Positions 17,743-26,706 are shown, counted from the stretch's first letter. The stretch: 55,061 bases of DNA from an uncultured Bacteroides sp. (GCA_900544075.1 UQTJ01000023.1:1-55061), one strand, 5' to 3'. Made by a program: numbers and translations. Notes: generated by a model not told the origin, from the sequence alone.

Positions 17743-17830
17743 AACACGTTCGTGTAACGGGTGGAACACGTACGTGTAACGAGCGGAACACGAACGTGTC
17801 ACGCGCGGAACACCTACGTGTCACGCCAAG
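17743..17830. repeat. Four 22-bp tandem repeats with palindromic cores
   Basis: Contiguous units at 17743-17764, 17765-17786, 17787-17808 and 17809-17830, consensus AACACGTACGTGTAACGCGC followed by GG. The second unit contains the perfect palindrome ACACGTACGTGT; the others differ by one or two bases at the centre. The array ends 29 bases before the queF start on the minus strand and would be transcribed in the queC-queF mRNA. Confidence 0.9.
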
Positions 17831-17870
17831 TGTTTCTATTCATTCTTCAGAACGAAACGATACATTTATA

Positions 17871-18542
17871 CTACTTTTCTTTAGAGTTAAGATATTTCTC
17901 CAGTCCCTCACGACGCAACTTGCATGCCGGACAATGTCCGCATCCGTCACCCTGCACACCGTTGTAGCATGTCAGAGTTTCGTTTCTTATCAAATCAAGC
18001 ACTCCAAGCTCATCGGCCAAAGCCCATGTCTGAGCCTTGTCAATCCACATAAGCGGAGTGTGAATCACAAACTGCTCGTCCATAGCAAGGTTAAGAGTTA
18101 CGTTGAGCGATTTGATGAACGAATCCCTGCAGTCGGGATAACCGCTGAAGTCTGTCTGCGAAACTCCTGTCACCAGATGACTGATGCCATGCTCACGCGC
18201 ATAAACGGCAGCTATACTGAGGAAGAACAGGTTTCTTCCCGGCACGAAAGTATTAGGGAAAGAGCCTTCCGGTTTCTCCTCGTCCATCACTATGGAAGTA
18301 TCAGTAAGAGAATTCTTGCCAAGATGACCGATGAACGATACATCCATTGCATGAAAATGCACTCCTGCCCTTTCGGCAATCCCTCTCGCCAGTTCAACCT
18401 CTTTCACATGTTTCTGACCATAGATGAAACTAAGCGCGTAAACTTCCTTGAAATGTTTCTTTGCCCAGAACAGGCAAGTAGTAGAATCCTGGCCGCCACT
18501 GAAAACCACCAGTGCGGCCTCCTTATTCATTGTCATAATCAA
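17871..18542 (-). CDS. queC: 7-cyano-7-deazaguanine synthase
   Basis: 223 residues. The PP-loop SGGQDSTTC is at residues ~15-23, and the C-terminal zinc motif CGHCPACKLRREG with an upstream Cys (GVQGDGC) completes the four-cysteine site. The enzyme makes preQ0 from carboxy-deazaguanine, ammonia and ATP. The ATG overlaps the stop of the transporter gene by four bases (ATGA), so they are co-translated. No queD or queE is in this window. Confidence 0.97.
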   Translation of the reverse strand: MIMTMNKEAALVVFSGGQDSTTCLFWAKKHFKEVYALSFIYGQKHVKEVELARGIAERAGVHFHAMDVSFIGHLGKNSLTDTSIVMDEEKPEGSFPNTFVPGRNLFFLSIAAVYAREHGISHLVTGVSQTDFSGYPDCRDSFIKSLNVTLNLAMDEQFVIHTPLMWIDKAQTWALADELGVLDLIRNETLTCYNGVQGDGCGHCPACKLRREGLEKYLNSKEK

Positions 18543-19225
18543 ATCTCCTTAATTTTCAGTACATTATACGAGATATTCTCATCATACACATCACAATCGT
18601 CCACACGCTTGATGTAGTTCACCACCCTGATAGTCACCGGGAGAATGATGATTTCATACAGCGTTTTCAGGACTACCTGTACCGCCATCATCTTCAGCAG
18701 TTCGTTCACCGGCATCAGTCCGCCGAAAGCCAGCGGGAAGAAGATGATTGAATCTGCACCCTCGCCGGCCAAAGTTGAAACAATAGCGCGGGCAGAGAAA
18801 TTCTTACCTTTTGAAGCAATCTTCATCTTGCTCATAACGAAAGCGTTGATGAACGAGCCTACAAGGAAAGCAGTCAGACTGGCAGCCGCAATACGCGGAG
18901 CAAGACCGAACACGAAATCGAATGCCTGTTCGCCTTCCCAGAAAGGAGCCGCAGGAAGAGCCACTGCCACTTTACCTAAGGCTACAACCATGAAGTTCAT
19001 GAGGAAACCCATCCAAATGATAAGACGTGCCTTGCGGAAGCCCCATACTTCGGCAATACAGTCATTGATAATGTAAGAGATTGGGAAAACTATCAGTCCG
19101 GCAGTTACGGAAATCGGACCGAATTGTACGACTTTGGCCTCTAAAAGATTGGCTGCCACGAGGCAGACACAAAACACAATACCCAAGACCATGAAAGGTA
19201 CTGATACGAGATTTTCTTTTTTCAT
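18539..19225 (-). CDS. yhhQ: Queuosine precursor transporter (YhhQ family)
   Basis: 228 residues with six or so membrane segments and YhhQ-family motifs (FPISYIINDCIAEVWGFRKA, FFPLAFGG). The family imports preQ0/preQ1-type precursors. First gene of the yhhQ-queC-queF operon; a candidate preQ1 riboswitch sits directly upstream and may control its translation. Coupling of import and synthesis in one operon suggests that the cell both makes and salvages precursor. Confidence 0.93.
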   Translation of the reverse strand: MKKENLVSVPFMVLGIVFCVCLVAANLLEAKVVQFGPISVTAGLIVFPISYIINDCIAEVWGFRKARLIIWMGFLMNFMVVALGKVAVALPAAPFWEGEQAFDFVFGLAPRIAAASLTAFLVGSFINAFVMSKMKIASKGKNFSARAIVSTLAGEGADSIIFFPLAFGGLMPVNELLKMMAVQVVLKTLYEIIILPVTIRVVNYIKRVDDCDVYDENISYNVLKIKEI

Positions 19226-19228
19226 CGT

Positions 19229-19266
19229 TCCTGTTTTTTACGTGGTGTTCTAGAATACACGGCCGC
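19229..19266 (-). ncRNA. Candidate preQ1-I riboswitch
   Basis: In the leader of yhhQ the minus strand reads CGTG, a loop with TTCTAG and ACAC, then CACG, followed at once by the A-rich tail TAAAAAACAGGA, which ends four bases before the ATG. This matches the preQ1-I layout: a short P1 stem (CGTG/CACG), a loop carrying TTCTAG...ACAC with a C directly before the closing strand (the ligand-pairing position), and a TAAAAAAC tail that folds back. The tail holds the ribosome-binding region, consistent with translational control. P1 is only four base pairs, and the conserved AGC is AGA here. The assignment is therefore tentative. Confidence 0.5.
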
Positions 19267-19315
19267 TATTCACGGCATCGCATGTTAATGATCTCTGTTT
19301 TTTTAAATTCGGGTG

Positions 19316-19346
19316 CAAAAGTACTGATTATTTACGATATATGCAA
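19316..19346 (-). promoter_or_regulatory. Promoter of the queuosine operon
   Basis: Minus-strand TTG (19346-19344), a 20-base spacer and TACTTTTG (19323-19316). It predicts a leader of about 85 bases that contains the candidate riboswitch. Confidence 0.7.
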
Positions 19347-19349
19347 GGA

Positions 19350-20030
19350 AAAGTTATGTTTGTGAATGAATATGAGAATAGCTGTATAAATATCGTGATA
19401 CAAATGTCATTGCGGATAAGTTTACACAATTGGACTATATGTAGATGCTGATAAATTCCTGCCGGGCAAAAACATAATATCAAACATGAGCGATTTCTTT
19501 CTATACCACATTTATAATCTGAATTGAGGAGGATACGGAAGGATACCTGTTGAGGAGGTGACCAACAGGGTAAATAGTACTCTCGAAAAGTACACTGTAA
19601 ACGAAAAAAGTTCGGTGAAAATGCAAAAAGCTTCGGTGAAAACCTTCGGTGATTTGCAGAAATCTTCGGTGAAAAGGTTCGGAGACTATTCTAAATGTTC
19701 GGAGAGAAAGTTCGGTTTAAACGAAGAAAAGTTCGGAGAATGATTGGAAACATAAAAGACAGTCAGTAATACCGCACAAAAGATAATTTACAGACCTCTT
19801 ACCCGAAGTCAAAACTTAGACCTAAAAAACGGAAAGACTCCAATTTAGATTTATTTAATTTTAAATTCGTCAAAATTTTAATGGGACATCAATATCAATT
19901 TATATCATAATAATTCTATGATAGTATTAATATCTTTGGAAAGACATCATAATATTTCGTATTAATTCTTTATTTTTGCGTTTCAAAATCAATTCTTGTC
20001 TAAAAAATATTTGTTCAATAATTATATTAT
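19350..20030. other. Gene-free stretch upstream of the restriction system
   Basis: No supported gene. It contains a hairpin CCTGTTG/CAACAGG (19546-19552 and 19563-19569, ten-base loop), the TTCGG repeat block (listed separately), and two plus-strand -7 boxes: TATCTTTG (19931-19938) and TATTTTTG (19971-19978). The latter probably drives the restriction genes, giving a leader of roughly 45 bases before ATG 20032. The section from 19350 to 19540 shows nothing I recognise. Confidence 0.6.
19611..19739. repeat. Eight irregular TTCGG(T/A)GA-type repeats
   Basis: TTCGG begins at 19611, 19632, 19645, 19665, 19678, 19698, 19711 and 19732. Seven of eight are followed by TGA or AGA. The spacing alternates between about 13 and 20-21 bases. 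The short frame across it (19558-19743) only reflects the repeat (Ser-Val-Lys and Phe-Gly units) and starts with a non-ATG codon, so I do not call it a gene. Confidence 0.8.
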
Positions 20031-20031
20031 A

Positions 20032-21573
20032 ATGGCTGTTTCAGAAGATAGAAAATATACAAAAGAATTTATATATAACCTTCTTGAAGGAATTAAAGGT
20101 AAGACTTTAGGTGAGGTTGATAAATCTAATCAGTTTGCTCGTACTAAGAAGAGTAGTAAGATTACTGGTATTGCTGGAGACGTAATTGAGCAGTCAGTTT
20201 TTGGATATGCTCGTGACAGTAAACAAGAATGTGATATAGAAATTGATGGTGTTCTCACGGAGTTGAAAACAACTGGGGTACGCATTCCAAAATCAGATTT
20301 AGAAAATGTCAAGGGAAAAACTGGTTCTGAATATAATGTTTATCTCGGTGCTAAAGAGGGTATTAGTATTACTGGAGTTACTTTTGAACCTGATATTCAA
20401 CATGATTTTATGACATCTCACTTTTGGGAAAAATCCGAGAATTTGCTGATAGTATTCTATGAGTATAAATCGTATGATGCGGTTTCATCATCAGAATATT
20501 CAAAATTTCCTATAGTTGATTATTGTTATAATAGATTTTCTGATGAAGAAAGACGGAAGTTGCAGAATGACTGGGAAATAGTTCGCGACTATCTTCAGAG
20601 TGTTTATGAAAAATACCGAACTCAAGAAGAGCGTAACGAAAATTTGCAAGGTTTTACTCATGTGCTCAGACCTAATTTGTTATTGATTGAACTTGTTCCC
20701 AGTTTCAAAAAGAAGTCAACAGGTTCTTATCAAAAACCTCGATACAGACTGAAGCAGACATTTGTCGATTATATTGTGCGTGGTCACTTCAATAAGAGTC
20801 GTACAGCAACAGAGGTTAAGTTAAAAGAATCATTCTCAAGTTTTTCACAATTGGATGCTCGTTGTCATACTATTACAGAAAAATATAGAGGAATGACATT
20901 CAGCCAAATGAAAGAATTGTTTGGTATTAGTACATCTATATCAACCAAAGATTTTGGCAGTAAGTGTGTATTGAAGATGTTTGATGCTGATTGCAATAAA
21001 CTAAATCAAATTTCAGATTTTAAAAAATCAGGAATTATTGCAAAAACCATAACAATTACCCCACAAGGTGGCAGAACGGAAGATATGAAGCTCAAGCATA
21101 TTGATTTTGAAGAATGGTCTAGTAGTAATATAGATTTTGAAGATTCTGATATATATATTTATTTTTGTGAGCATAGTTTTTTATGTCCGATTTTTTGCGA
21201 GCATGATAAAAATGATTCTTCTAAAACAACCTTTGAAGGATTTAAACGCTTTGCATTTGATGAAGATTTTATTAATAAAGAAGTAAGGCGGACATGGGAG
21301 GATTCTCGTAATTTGATTTATCAAAATAAATTAAAATGGGAATATCTGTATGATGCCCGAGGTTGTAAAAGACGAAACAAGAGTGGATCGTATATGGGAG
21401 CGCCCAATTTCCCTAAGAGTTCTGAATATGAAGTTTTTTTTCGAGGTGGGGCAGATGTTTCAAATGATAAGACCAGGACAGAAGTGGTTAATGGAATAAA
21501 AATGTTACCACAATTTTTTTGGCTAAAAGGTTCATACGTTGTAAATAAACTTCAAACATTATCTTATCTGTAA
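20032..21573 (+). CDS. Type II restriction endonuclease, Sau3AI/MutH family
   Basis: 513 residues from ATG 20032; an in-frame TTG at 19996 is too close to the probable transcription start. The N-terminal domain matches MutH/Sau3AI: GIAGDVIEQS (residues 47-56) and the catalytic cluster with Asp68/Asp72 and Glu77-Leu-Lys79 (TELKTTGVR). The C-terminal half has the Sau3AI-like second domain without obvious catalytic motif. Sau3AI cuts before GATC; the same site is inferred, not seen. The methyltransferase gene follows after six bases. The gene is visibly more AT-rich than the surrounding core genes, in keeping with horizontal acquisition. Confidence 0.9.
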   Translation: MAVSEDRKYTKEFIYNLLEGIKGKTLGEVDKSNQFARTKKSSKITGIAGDVIEQSVFGYARDSKQECDIEIDGVLTELKTTGVRIPKSDLENVKGKTGSEYNVYLGAKEGISITGVTFEPDIQHDFMTSHFWEKSENLLIVFYEYKSYDAVSSSEYSKFPIVDYCYNRFSDEERRKLQNDWEIVRDYLQSVYEKYRTQEERNENLQGFTHVLRPNLLLIELVPSFKKKSTGSYQKPRYRLKQTFVDYIVRGHFNKSRTATEVKLKESFSSFSQLDARCHTITEKYRGMTFSQMKELFGISTSISTKDFGSKCVLKMFDADCNKLNQISDFKKSGIIAKTITITPQGGRTEDMKLKHIDFEEWSSSNIDFEDSDIYIYFCEHSFLCPIFCEHDKNDSSKTTFEGFKRFAFDEDFINKEVRRTWEDSRNLIYQNKLKWEYLYDARGCKRRNKSGSYMGAPNFPKSSEYEVFFRGGADVSNDKTRTEVVNGIKMLPQFFWLKGSYVVNKLQTLSYL

Positions 21574-21579
21574 AATATT

Positions 21580-23322
21580 ATGGCTAAAATCAAAAATAAC
21601 ATACGAGTTGTAGAATTATTTGCTGGTGTTGGTGGGTTCCGCATCGGATTGGAAGGTGCTTCTGATGCATATGAAACTGTATGGAATAATCAATGGGAAC
21701 CATCAACAGTTCATCAAGATGCCTCTCTTGTGTACCGTGCTAGATTTGGAAGTAAAGGACATTCAAATGAAGATATAAATACAGTAGCAACTGATAATAT
21801 TCCAGATCATGATTTGCTTGTTGGAGGATTTCCTTGTCAAGATTATTCAGTTGCATCAACCTTAAGTCGTTCCGGAGGTATTGAAGGTAAGAAAGGTGTA
21901 TTGTGGTGGCAAATATATCGTATTTTGAGCGAAAAAGGAGAAAAGCGTCCTAATTATGTTTTTTTTGAGAATGTTGACCGTATACTTGGCTCACCTGCAA
22001 AACAGCGTGGACGAGATTTTGCTATTATTCTTGCTTCGCTTGCAGACTTAGGATATACTGTAGAATGGCGTGTGATTAATGCGGCTGATTACGGTATGCC
22101 ACAGAGGAGAAAACGAACTTATATTGTAGGTTACCGTGAAGGCTCTACTGTATACGATAAAATTGAAACTCTTCAAAACTGGGTGTTGTTTGACGGAGTA
22201 ATGGCAAAAGCTTTCCCTTTTGAAGTAAAGGAAGGAACATGTTCTGAATTTGATATTGATGGTACTATAAAAGAGGTTTCTGATAATTTTAACAAAAATC
22301 AAAAAGGAAATGCAGCTAGTCCTTTTGGAGATGCAGGAATCATGAGGAAACGACATGTTTATTCTGTCGATACTATTGCTGTTTATGATGGAATTAATAT
22401 GACTCTTGGTAATAATCTGGTTGACGAGAACTTTGTACCAGAGGAATATTTTATTTCTAATGAAGACTTGGATCGATGGAAATATGAAAAAGGGGCAAAA
22501 AAAATAGAGCGTACATCCAAAAACGGCTTTAAATATATATTCTCTGAAGGAGGCATGTCATTTCCTGATGATATTGACCGACCTTCACGTACCATTATAA
22601 CAGGCGAAGGGGGTCCGTCTGCATCTCGTTTCAAGCATGTTGTTCTTACACCTTCAGGTAGATATCGCCGTTTGATTCCACTGGAATTGGAACGCTTGAA
22701 TATGTTTCCTGATAATCATACTTTTCATCCCGATGTTACTGATGGACGTAGAGCTTTTCTTATGGGAAATGCTCTCGTTTGTGGAATTGTAGAAGAAGTA
22801 GGTAAATCTCTATATCGTTTCATATATGATAAAGAACCTATTTCTACACATCCTATAGAACAAAAAAGAGATGCTCAGCCAAAATTACAACTGAACTTGT
22901 TTGAAGATGAACAACAAATCTTGATTTGTAATAAACCTAAAAAAAATTACTTATTGGATTATAATAAACATCTATTGATTGGTTTCGTTAAAGATGACAA
23001 TAGAGATTATTTTCTTGATGGAGAACGTATTAAGAAATATTATACAGGTAAAACTAAATCATTTCCTTCAACTGTAGCATTGAATAAACTTTATTACTTC
23101 ATGCCATATATAAAAGGAAAAGGTGTACGTGATCTTTATATTATTAAGATTGCACGCGTCGGTAATAAGTCTGAAATATATCCGGAAAGCGGAGATATTG
23201 AACCTCGTCTTGTATTTGAGATTGAATATCTTGAAAGCCTTCCAGAGTATGTGCAAATTAATTTGAATATCTTTCACACATATCGGGATACTTTGTTAGG
23301 GAGGGTTTTTAAAAATCAATAA
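21580..23322 (+). CDS. DNA (cytosine-5) methyltransferase with C-terminal extension
   Basis: 580 residues. C5-methyltransferase motifs in order: I FAGVGG (14-19), IV GGFPCQDYSVA with catalytic Cys86, VI ENVDR (130-134), VIII MPQRRKRTYIVGY (~173-185), and motif X GNALVCGIVEEVG near residue 398. About 150 residues follow motif X (from ~430) and match no domain I know; this could aid target recognition or be shared with other members of this subfamily. It protects the host from the adjacent Sau3AI-like nuclease, presumably by methylating C in GATC. Confidence 0.95.
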   Translation: MAKIKNNIRVVELFAGVGGFRIGLEGASDAYETVWNNQWEPSTVHQDASLVYRARFGSKGHSNEDINTVATDNIPDHDLLVGGFPCQDYSVASTLSRSGGIEGKKGVLWWQIYRILSEKGEKRPNYVFFENVDRILGSPAKQRGRDFAIILASLADLGYTVEWRVINAADYGMPQRRKRTYIVGYREGSTVYDKIETLQNWVLFDGVMAKAFPFEVKEGTCSEFDIDGTIKEVSDNFNKNQKGNAASPFGDAGIMRKRHVYSVDTIAVYDGINMTLGNNLVDENFVPEEYFISNEDLDRWKYEKGAKKIERTSKNGFKYIFSEGGMSFPDDIDRPSRTIITGEGGPSASRFKHVVLTPSGRYRRLIPLELERLNMFPDNHTFHPDVTDGRRAFLMGNALVCGIVEEVGKSLYRFIYDKEPISTHPIEQKRDAQPKLQLNLFEDEQQILICNKPKKNYLLDYNKHLLIGFVKDDNRDYFLDGERIKKYYTGKTKSFPSTVALNKLYYFMPYIKGKGVRDLYIIKIARVGNKSEIYPESGDIEPRLVFEIEYLESLPEYVQINLNIFHTYRDTLLGRVFKNQ

Positions 23323-23359
23323 AATTATGTCTGTTGTACTGTTGGAGTAAAATTATTTA

Positions 23360-23872
23360 ATGGATAAATTGACTAAAGAACAACGTCATCGTTGTATGTC
23401 CGCTATAAAAGGTAAGGACACAAAACCAGAAATGACGGTAAGAAAGTTCTTGTTTAGCCGAGGCTTCCGTTATCGGCTAAACCATCCACGTTTACCCGGC
23501 CATCCTGATCTGGTGCTTCATAAATACCGAACTGTCATTTTTGTAAACGGTTGCTTTTGGCATGGCCATGAAAACTGCAAATACTTTCATTTACCCAAAA
23601 CCAATATTGATTTTTGGTCAAATAAAATAGAAAGGAATAAAGAACGTGACAAGGAAGAACAATGCCAACTTGCTTCTATGGGCTGGCATTGTATCACTGT
23701 CTGGGAATGCCAACTAAAGCCAAAAGTTCGCGAACAAACGCTTGAGTCATTAGCTTATACATTGAATCATATTTTTCTTGAAGATAGAAAAGTAAAAACA
23801 TATAAATTAGTTGAAGAAAATGATTGTTTATTAGCAGCAGAAGATTCTGAATCCTATTCAACAGAGGAATAG
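23360..23872 (+). CDS. vsr: Very short patch repair endonuclease
   Basis: 170 residues. It opens with the Vsr signature SAIKGKDTKPEMTVRKFLF; the catalytic Asp50 lies in GHPDLVL, and FVNGCFWHGH (61-70) with later Cys residues forms the zinc site. Vsr nicks T:G mismatches that arise when 5-methylcytosine deaminates, so it belongs functionally with the methyltransferase. The start is 37 bases after the methyltransferase stop. The last ~35 residues are an acidic extension. Confidence 0.96.
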   Translation: MDKLTKEQRHRCMSAIKGKDTKPEMTVRKFLFSRGFRYRLNHPRLPGHPDLVLHKYRTVIFVNGCFWHGHENCKYFHLPKTNIDFWSNKIERNKERDKEEQCQLASMGWHCITVWECQLKPKVREQTLESLAYTLNHIFLEDRKVKTYKLVEENDCLLAAEDSESYSTEE

Positions 23873-23957
23873 AAAGAGTGATTCAATACTAGATTTATAT
23901 TACTGTTGCCACATAACGAAATGTGTGTTTGCGTTAAGTCAAATTCCACATTCTACT

Positions 23958-24473
23958 CTAATCCCACCATAAAAACATCCTGTAAGTACGAATTAGATTA
24001 TATAAATGCCAGGCTTTATGAATACGAAGACGTTCTTTATAAATTATTGACAGAGTATTATCTAAGTTGGGATTCGTAAAATCAAATCCAACGAAACGTC
24101 TGGCATTCTTTGTATTGACATACAGTTTCCTGCATGACAATATTCGGGAAGATCCATCCGCTCTATAAAGTTTACACCCTTTTCCATCCTTATACGGAAC
24201 CAGGTTTAGAGGACTGAGTTCGATATTGAAGTCGTCTTTTTCAAGAACTATATCCAACAGTCGGAGACATATTTTCAAATCCCGCCTCACATATTCAATA
24301 CCTACGAAGGTATCCCTTTCCTTAAAATATTCTTCCATCTGCCGGAGTTTCATATACTCCATTTCAATCATGAATGAATAATCCCAGTCTCCTTCTTTTG
24401 ACAGAAAGCGAGTCCAACTATTAATTTTTCTCCTTAAATGTCCAGACTCTGAACGGTCACGTTTTCTTTTCAT
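23958..24473 (-). CDS. Hypothetical basic protein
   Basis: 171 residues, very rich in Lys/Arg (starts MKRKRDRSESGHLRRKINSW), with no signal peptide, membrane segment or motif I recognise. The C-terminal part is aromatic and helical (IHKAWHLYNLIRTYRMFLWW). It lies 43 bases downstream of recD2 on the same strand and converges with vsr. Length and steady codon use support a real gene; function unknown. Confidence 0.65.
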   Translation of the reverse strand: MKRKRDRSESGHLRRKINSWTRFLSKEGDWDYSFMIEMEYMKLRQMEEYFKERDTFVGIEYVRRDLKICLRLLDIVLEKDDFNIELSPLNLVPYKDGKGCKLYRADGSSRILSCRKLYVNTKNARRFVGFDFTNPNLDNTLSIIYKERLRIHKAWHLYNLIRTYRMFLWWD

Positions 24474-24516
24474 AGAAAATCATATTTTGAATTAGATGCT
24501 TCAAATATTATATACA

Positions 24517-26706
24517 TTATCCACGCTTTCCATAATCTGCATCCGGCTCAGCAGCCATAGATACTTTTGCAGATTGACCTTCAAGCGCATTCAGGCGTTC
24601 CTTCAACTTTGTATTTCGTTTCAGCACCGACAAATTACGTATAGCAAAGCTCAATGCTTTTTTTGTACCTACCAGCACACAGATTTTTTTAGCACGTGTA
24701 ATTCCTGTATAAATCAGATTGCGCTGGAGCATTACATAGTGAGTCATCAGCACAGGCATTACTACGATGGGGTACTCGGAGCCTTGTGACTTATGGATGG
24801 TAGTAGCATAAGCTAGTGTCAGCTCGTCAAGTTCAGATACATCATATTCCACCGTTCTTCCGTCGAAGCAGACAAACAATGTTCTGTCTTCCATATCTAC
24901 TCTCTCTATATAGCCCAAATCACCGTTGAAAACCTCTTTATCATAATTATTACGCAACTGCATCACACGGTCCCCTTGACGGAATGAATATCCACTGCGG
25001 TTCAATGACACCTGCCCCGGGTTCAAGACAGTCTGTAACGCCATGTTCAGGTTGGCGGCCCCTACTATCCCTCTCTGCATGGGTGTAAGGACCTGTATAT
25101 CGCTCGTCGGACGCTTATACGCATTAGGCAAACGCTCTTTCACCAACTTCACGATTGTATCTACTGCCTGTTTCGGATCTTCCTGTTGAATAAAGAAAAA
25201 ATCAGTGTTTTTACCGTTGCTTGTATCTGGAAATACACCTTTATTTATGGCATGCGCACTCATGACGATACGGCTTTCCTGTGCCTGGCGGAAAATACGT
25301 GTCAGACGGATGACGGGTATTCTCTTGCTGTCGATGATGTCACGCAGCACGTTTCCGGCACCCACACTCGGCAACTGGTCGATGTCTCCTACCAATACAA
25401 GGCGCATGCCTGCCGGAATTGCCTTCATCAGATTGTTCATCAGCAAGAGGTCTATCATAGAACATTCATCTACAATGAGCGCATCTCCTTCCAAAGGATT
25501 ATCATCATTACGTTTATATCCATCTTTAGGATTATACTCCAACAGACGGTGGATGGTCTTGGCCTCCATCCCAGTAGCCTCACTCATGCGTTTGGCTGCA
25601 CGACCGGTCGGAGCTGCGAGCAGAATGCGTAGGCCCATAGCTTTCAAGGCCGCTATAATACCTTGTGTGGTAGTAGTCTTTCCTGTTCCGGGACCTCCTG
25701 TAAGCACCATAACTTTAGAAGATGCAGCCTCACGAATGGCTTCTGCCTGCACTTCGTCATACTCTACACCAGTTTGTTTTGATATAACTGAAATATCAGG
25801 AATTATATTGAACAGACTGCCTTCCACACAGTCCATCAATTTGTTCAAGCGGTTTGCTGTACCGACTTCGGCATAATAGAACGGTGGCATATATATGGCT
25901 TCGGCATCAGCTATGAGGTCTTCACTCTGTAACATCTCAGATATAGCCTGACGAACGGGAGCCTCATCGGCATCCAGAAGTTCAATTGCAGATTTTACAA
26001 GCTGCTCTTCCTCGGCATAGACATTGCCTTCCTCAGCCATATGGCTCAGTGTGTATGTGACTCCACTTTTCAGTCTGCGCAGGTCATTCTTCTCATAACC
26101 CATTTTAGAGGCAATAGTGTCGGCTGTCTTGAAACCTATTCCCCAAATATCATCTGCCAGTTTATATGGATTGGTTTTCACTGTGTCGATACTCTCCTTG
26201 CCATATTGTCTGTAAATCTTTGCGGCATAAGCGGTACTCACACCATATCCCTGCAGGAAGAGCATTACATTTTTAATGTCCTTCTGTTTTTCCCAACTCT
26301 CAGCTATTTTATCTACCCGTTTCTGGCCTATACCCGGCACTTCATAAAGGCGTTTTATATCTGTCTCTATTATTTCGATAGTATCAAGACCGAAACGGCT
26401 CACGATGAGCTGTGCAAACTTAGGTCCGATACCTTTCACCAGTCCGCTTCCCAAATACTTTTCTATGCCGTAAAGAGTGGCAGGCATCACCTCTTCCCAT
26501 GTCTGAGCCACGAACTGACTGCCATAGCGTTTATCTACCTTCCAGTCGCCCTCACACAAAAGCACACTCCCTGCCGGTACCTCCAGGAGATTTCCAACCA
26601 GAGTAACCAGTTCATCATAACCTTTTACCTTAACCCTCATCACCGAATATCCGTTCTCAGGATTCTGGTATGTGATACGTTCTACTACACAGCGCAGTTT
26701 TTGCAT
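24517..26706 (-). CDS. recD2: ATP-dependent RecD2-type DNA helicase
   Basis: 729 residues. N-terminal OB-like and helix-hairpin-helix region (LYEVPGIGQKRVDKIAESW near residue 120), then the SF1B helicase: Walker A GGPGTGKTTTT near 338, Walker B DECSMID near 415, VGDIDQLPSVGAGNVL near 440, and the C-terminal TIHKSQGSEYPIVVMP near 640. RecD2 is a 5'-3' helicase acting outside RecBCD in repair and replication. Promoter just upstream at 26769. Confidence 0.96.
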   Translation of the reverse strand: MQKLRCVVERITYQNPENGYSVMRVKVKGYDELVTLVGNLLEVPAGSVLLCEGDWKVDKRYGSQFVAQTWEEVMPATLYGIEKYLGSGLVKGIGPKFAQLIVSRFGLDTIEIIETDIKRLYEVPGIGQKRVDKIAESWEKQKDIKNVMLFLQGYGVSTAYAAKIYRQYGKESIDTVKTNPYKLADDIWGIGFKTADTIASKMGYEKNDLRRLKSGVTYTLSHMAEEGNVYAEEEQLVKSAIELLDADEAPVRQAISEMLQSEDLIADAEAIYMPPFYYAEVGTANRLNKLMDCVEGSLFNIIPDISVISKQTGVEYDEVQAEAIREAASSKVMVLTGGPGTGKTTTTQGIIAALKAMGLRILLAAPTGRAAKRMSEATGMEAKTIHRLLEYNPKDGYKRNDDNPLEGDALIVDECSMIDLLLMNNLMKAIPAGMRLVLVGDIDQLPSVGAGNVLRDIIDSKRIPVIRLTRIFRQAQESRIVMSAHAINKGVFPDTSNGKNTDFFFIQQEDPKQAVDTIVKLVKERLPNAYKRPTSDIQVLTPMQRGIVGAANLNMALQTVLNPGQVSLNRSGYSFRQGDRVMQLRNNYDKEVFNGDLGYIERVDMEDRTLFVCFDGRTVEYDVSELDELTLAYATTIHKSQGSEYPIVVMPVLMTHYVMLQRNLIYTGITRAKKICVLVGTKKALSFAIRNLSVLKRNTKLKERLNALEGQSAKVSMAAEPDADYGKRG

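Noticed and set aside
17743..17830. CRISPR array
   Set aside because: The 22-bp units are contiguous with no spacers, and there are no cas genes in the window.
17796..18617. 273-codon plus-strand frame opposite queC
   Set aside because: queC on the other strand has all family motifs; the antisense frame begins inside the palindromic repeats and has no recognisable protein features.
19558..19743. 61-codon frame across the TTCGG repeats
   Set aside because: Non-ATG start and sequence entirely made of the DNA repeat; better explained as non-coding repeat.
20032..23872. Transposon or prophage carrying the restriction genes
   Set aside because: No transposase, integrase, terminal repeats or tRNA attachment site at either edge; only AT-richness and repeats hint at transfer.
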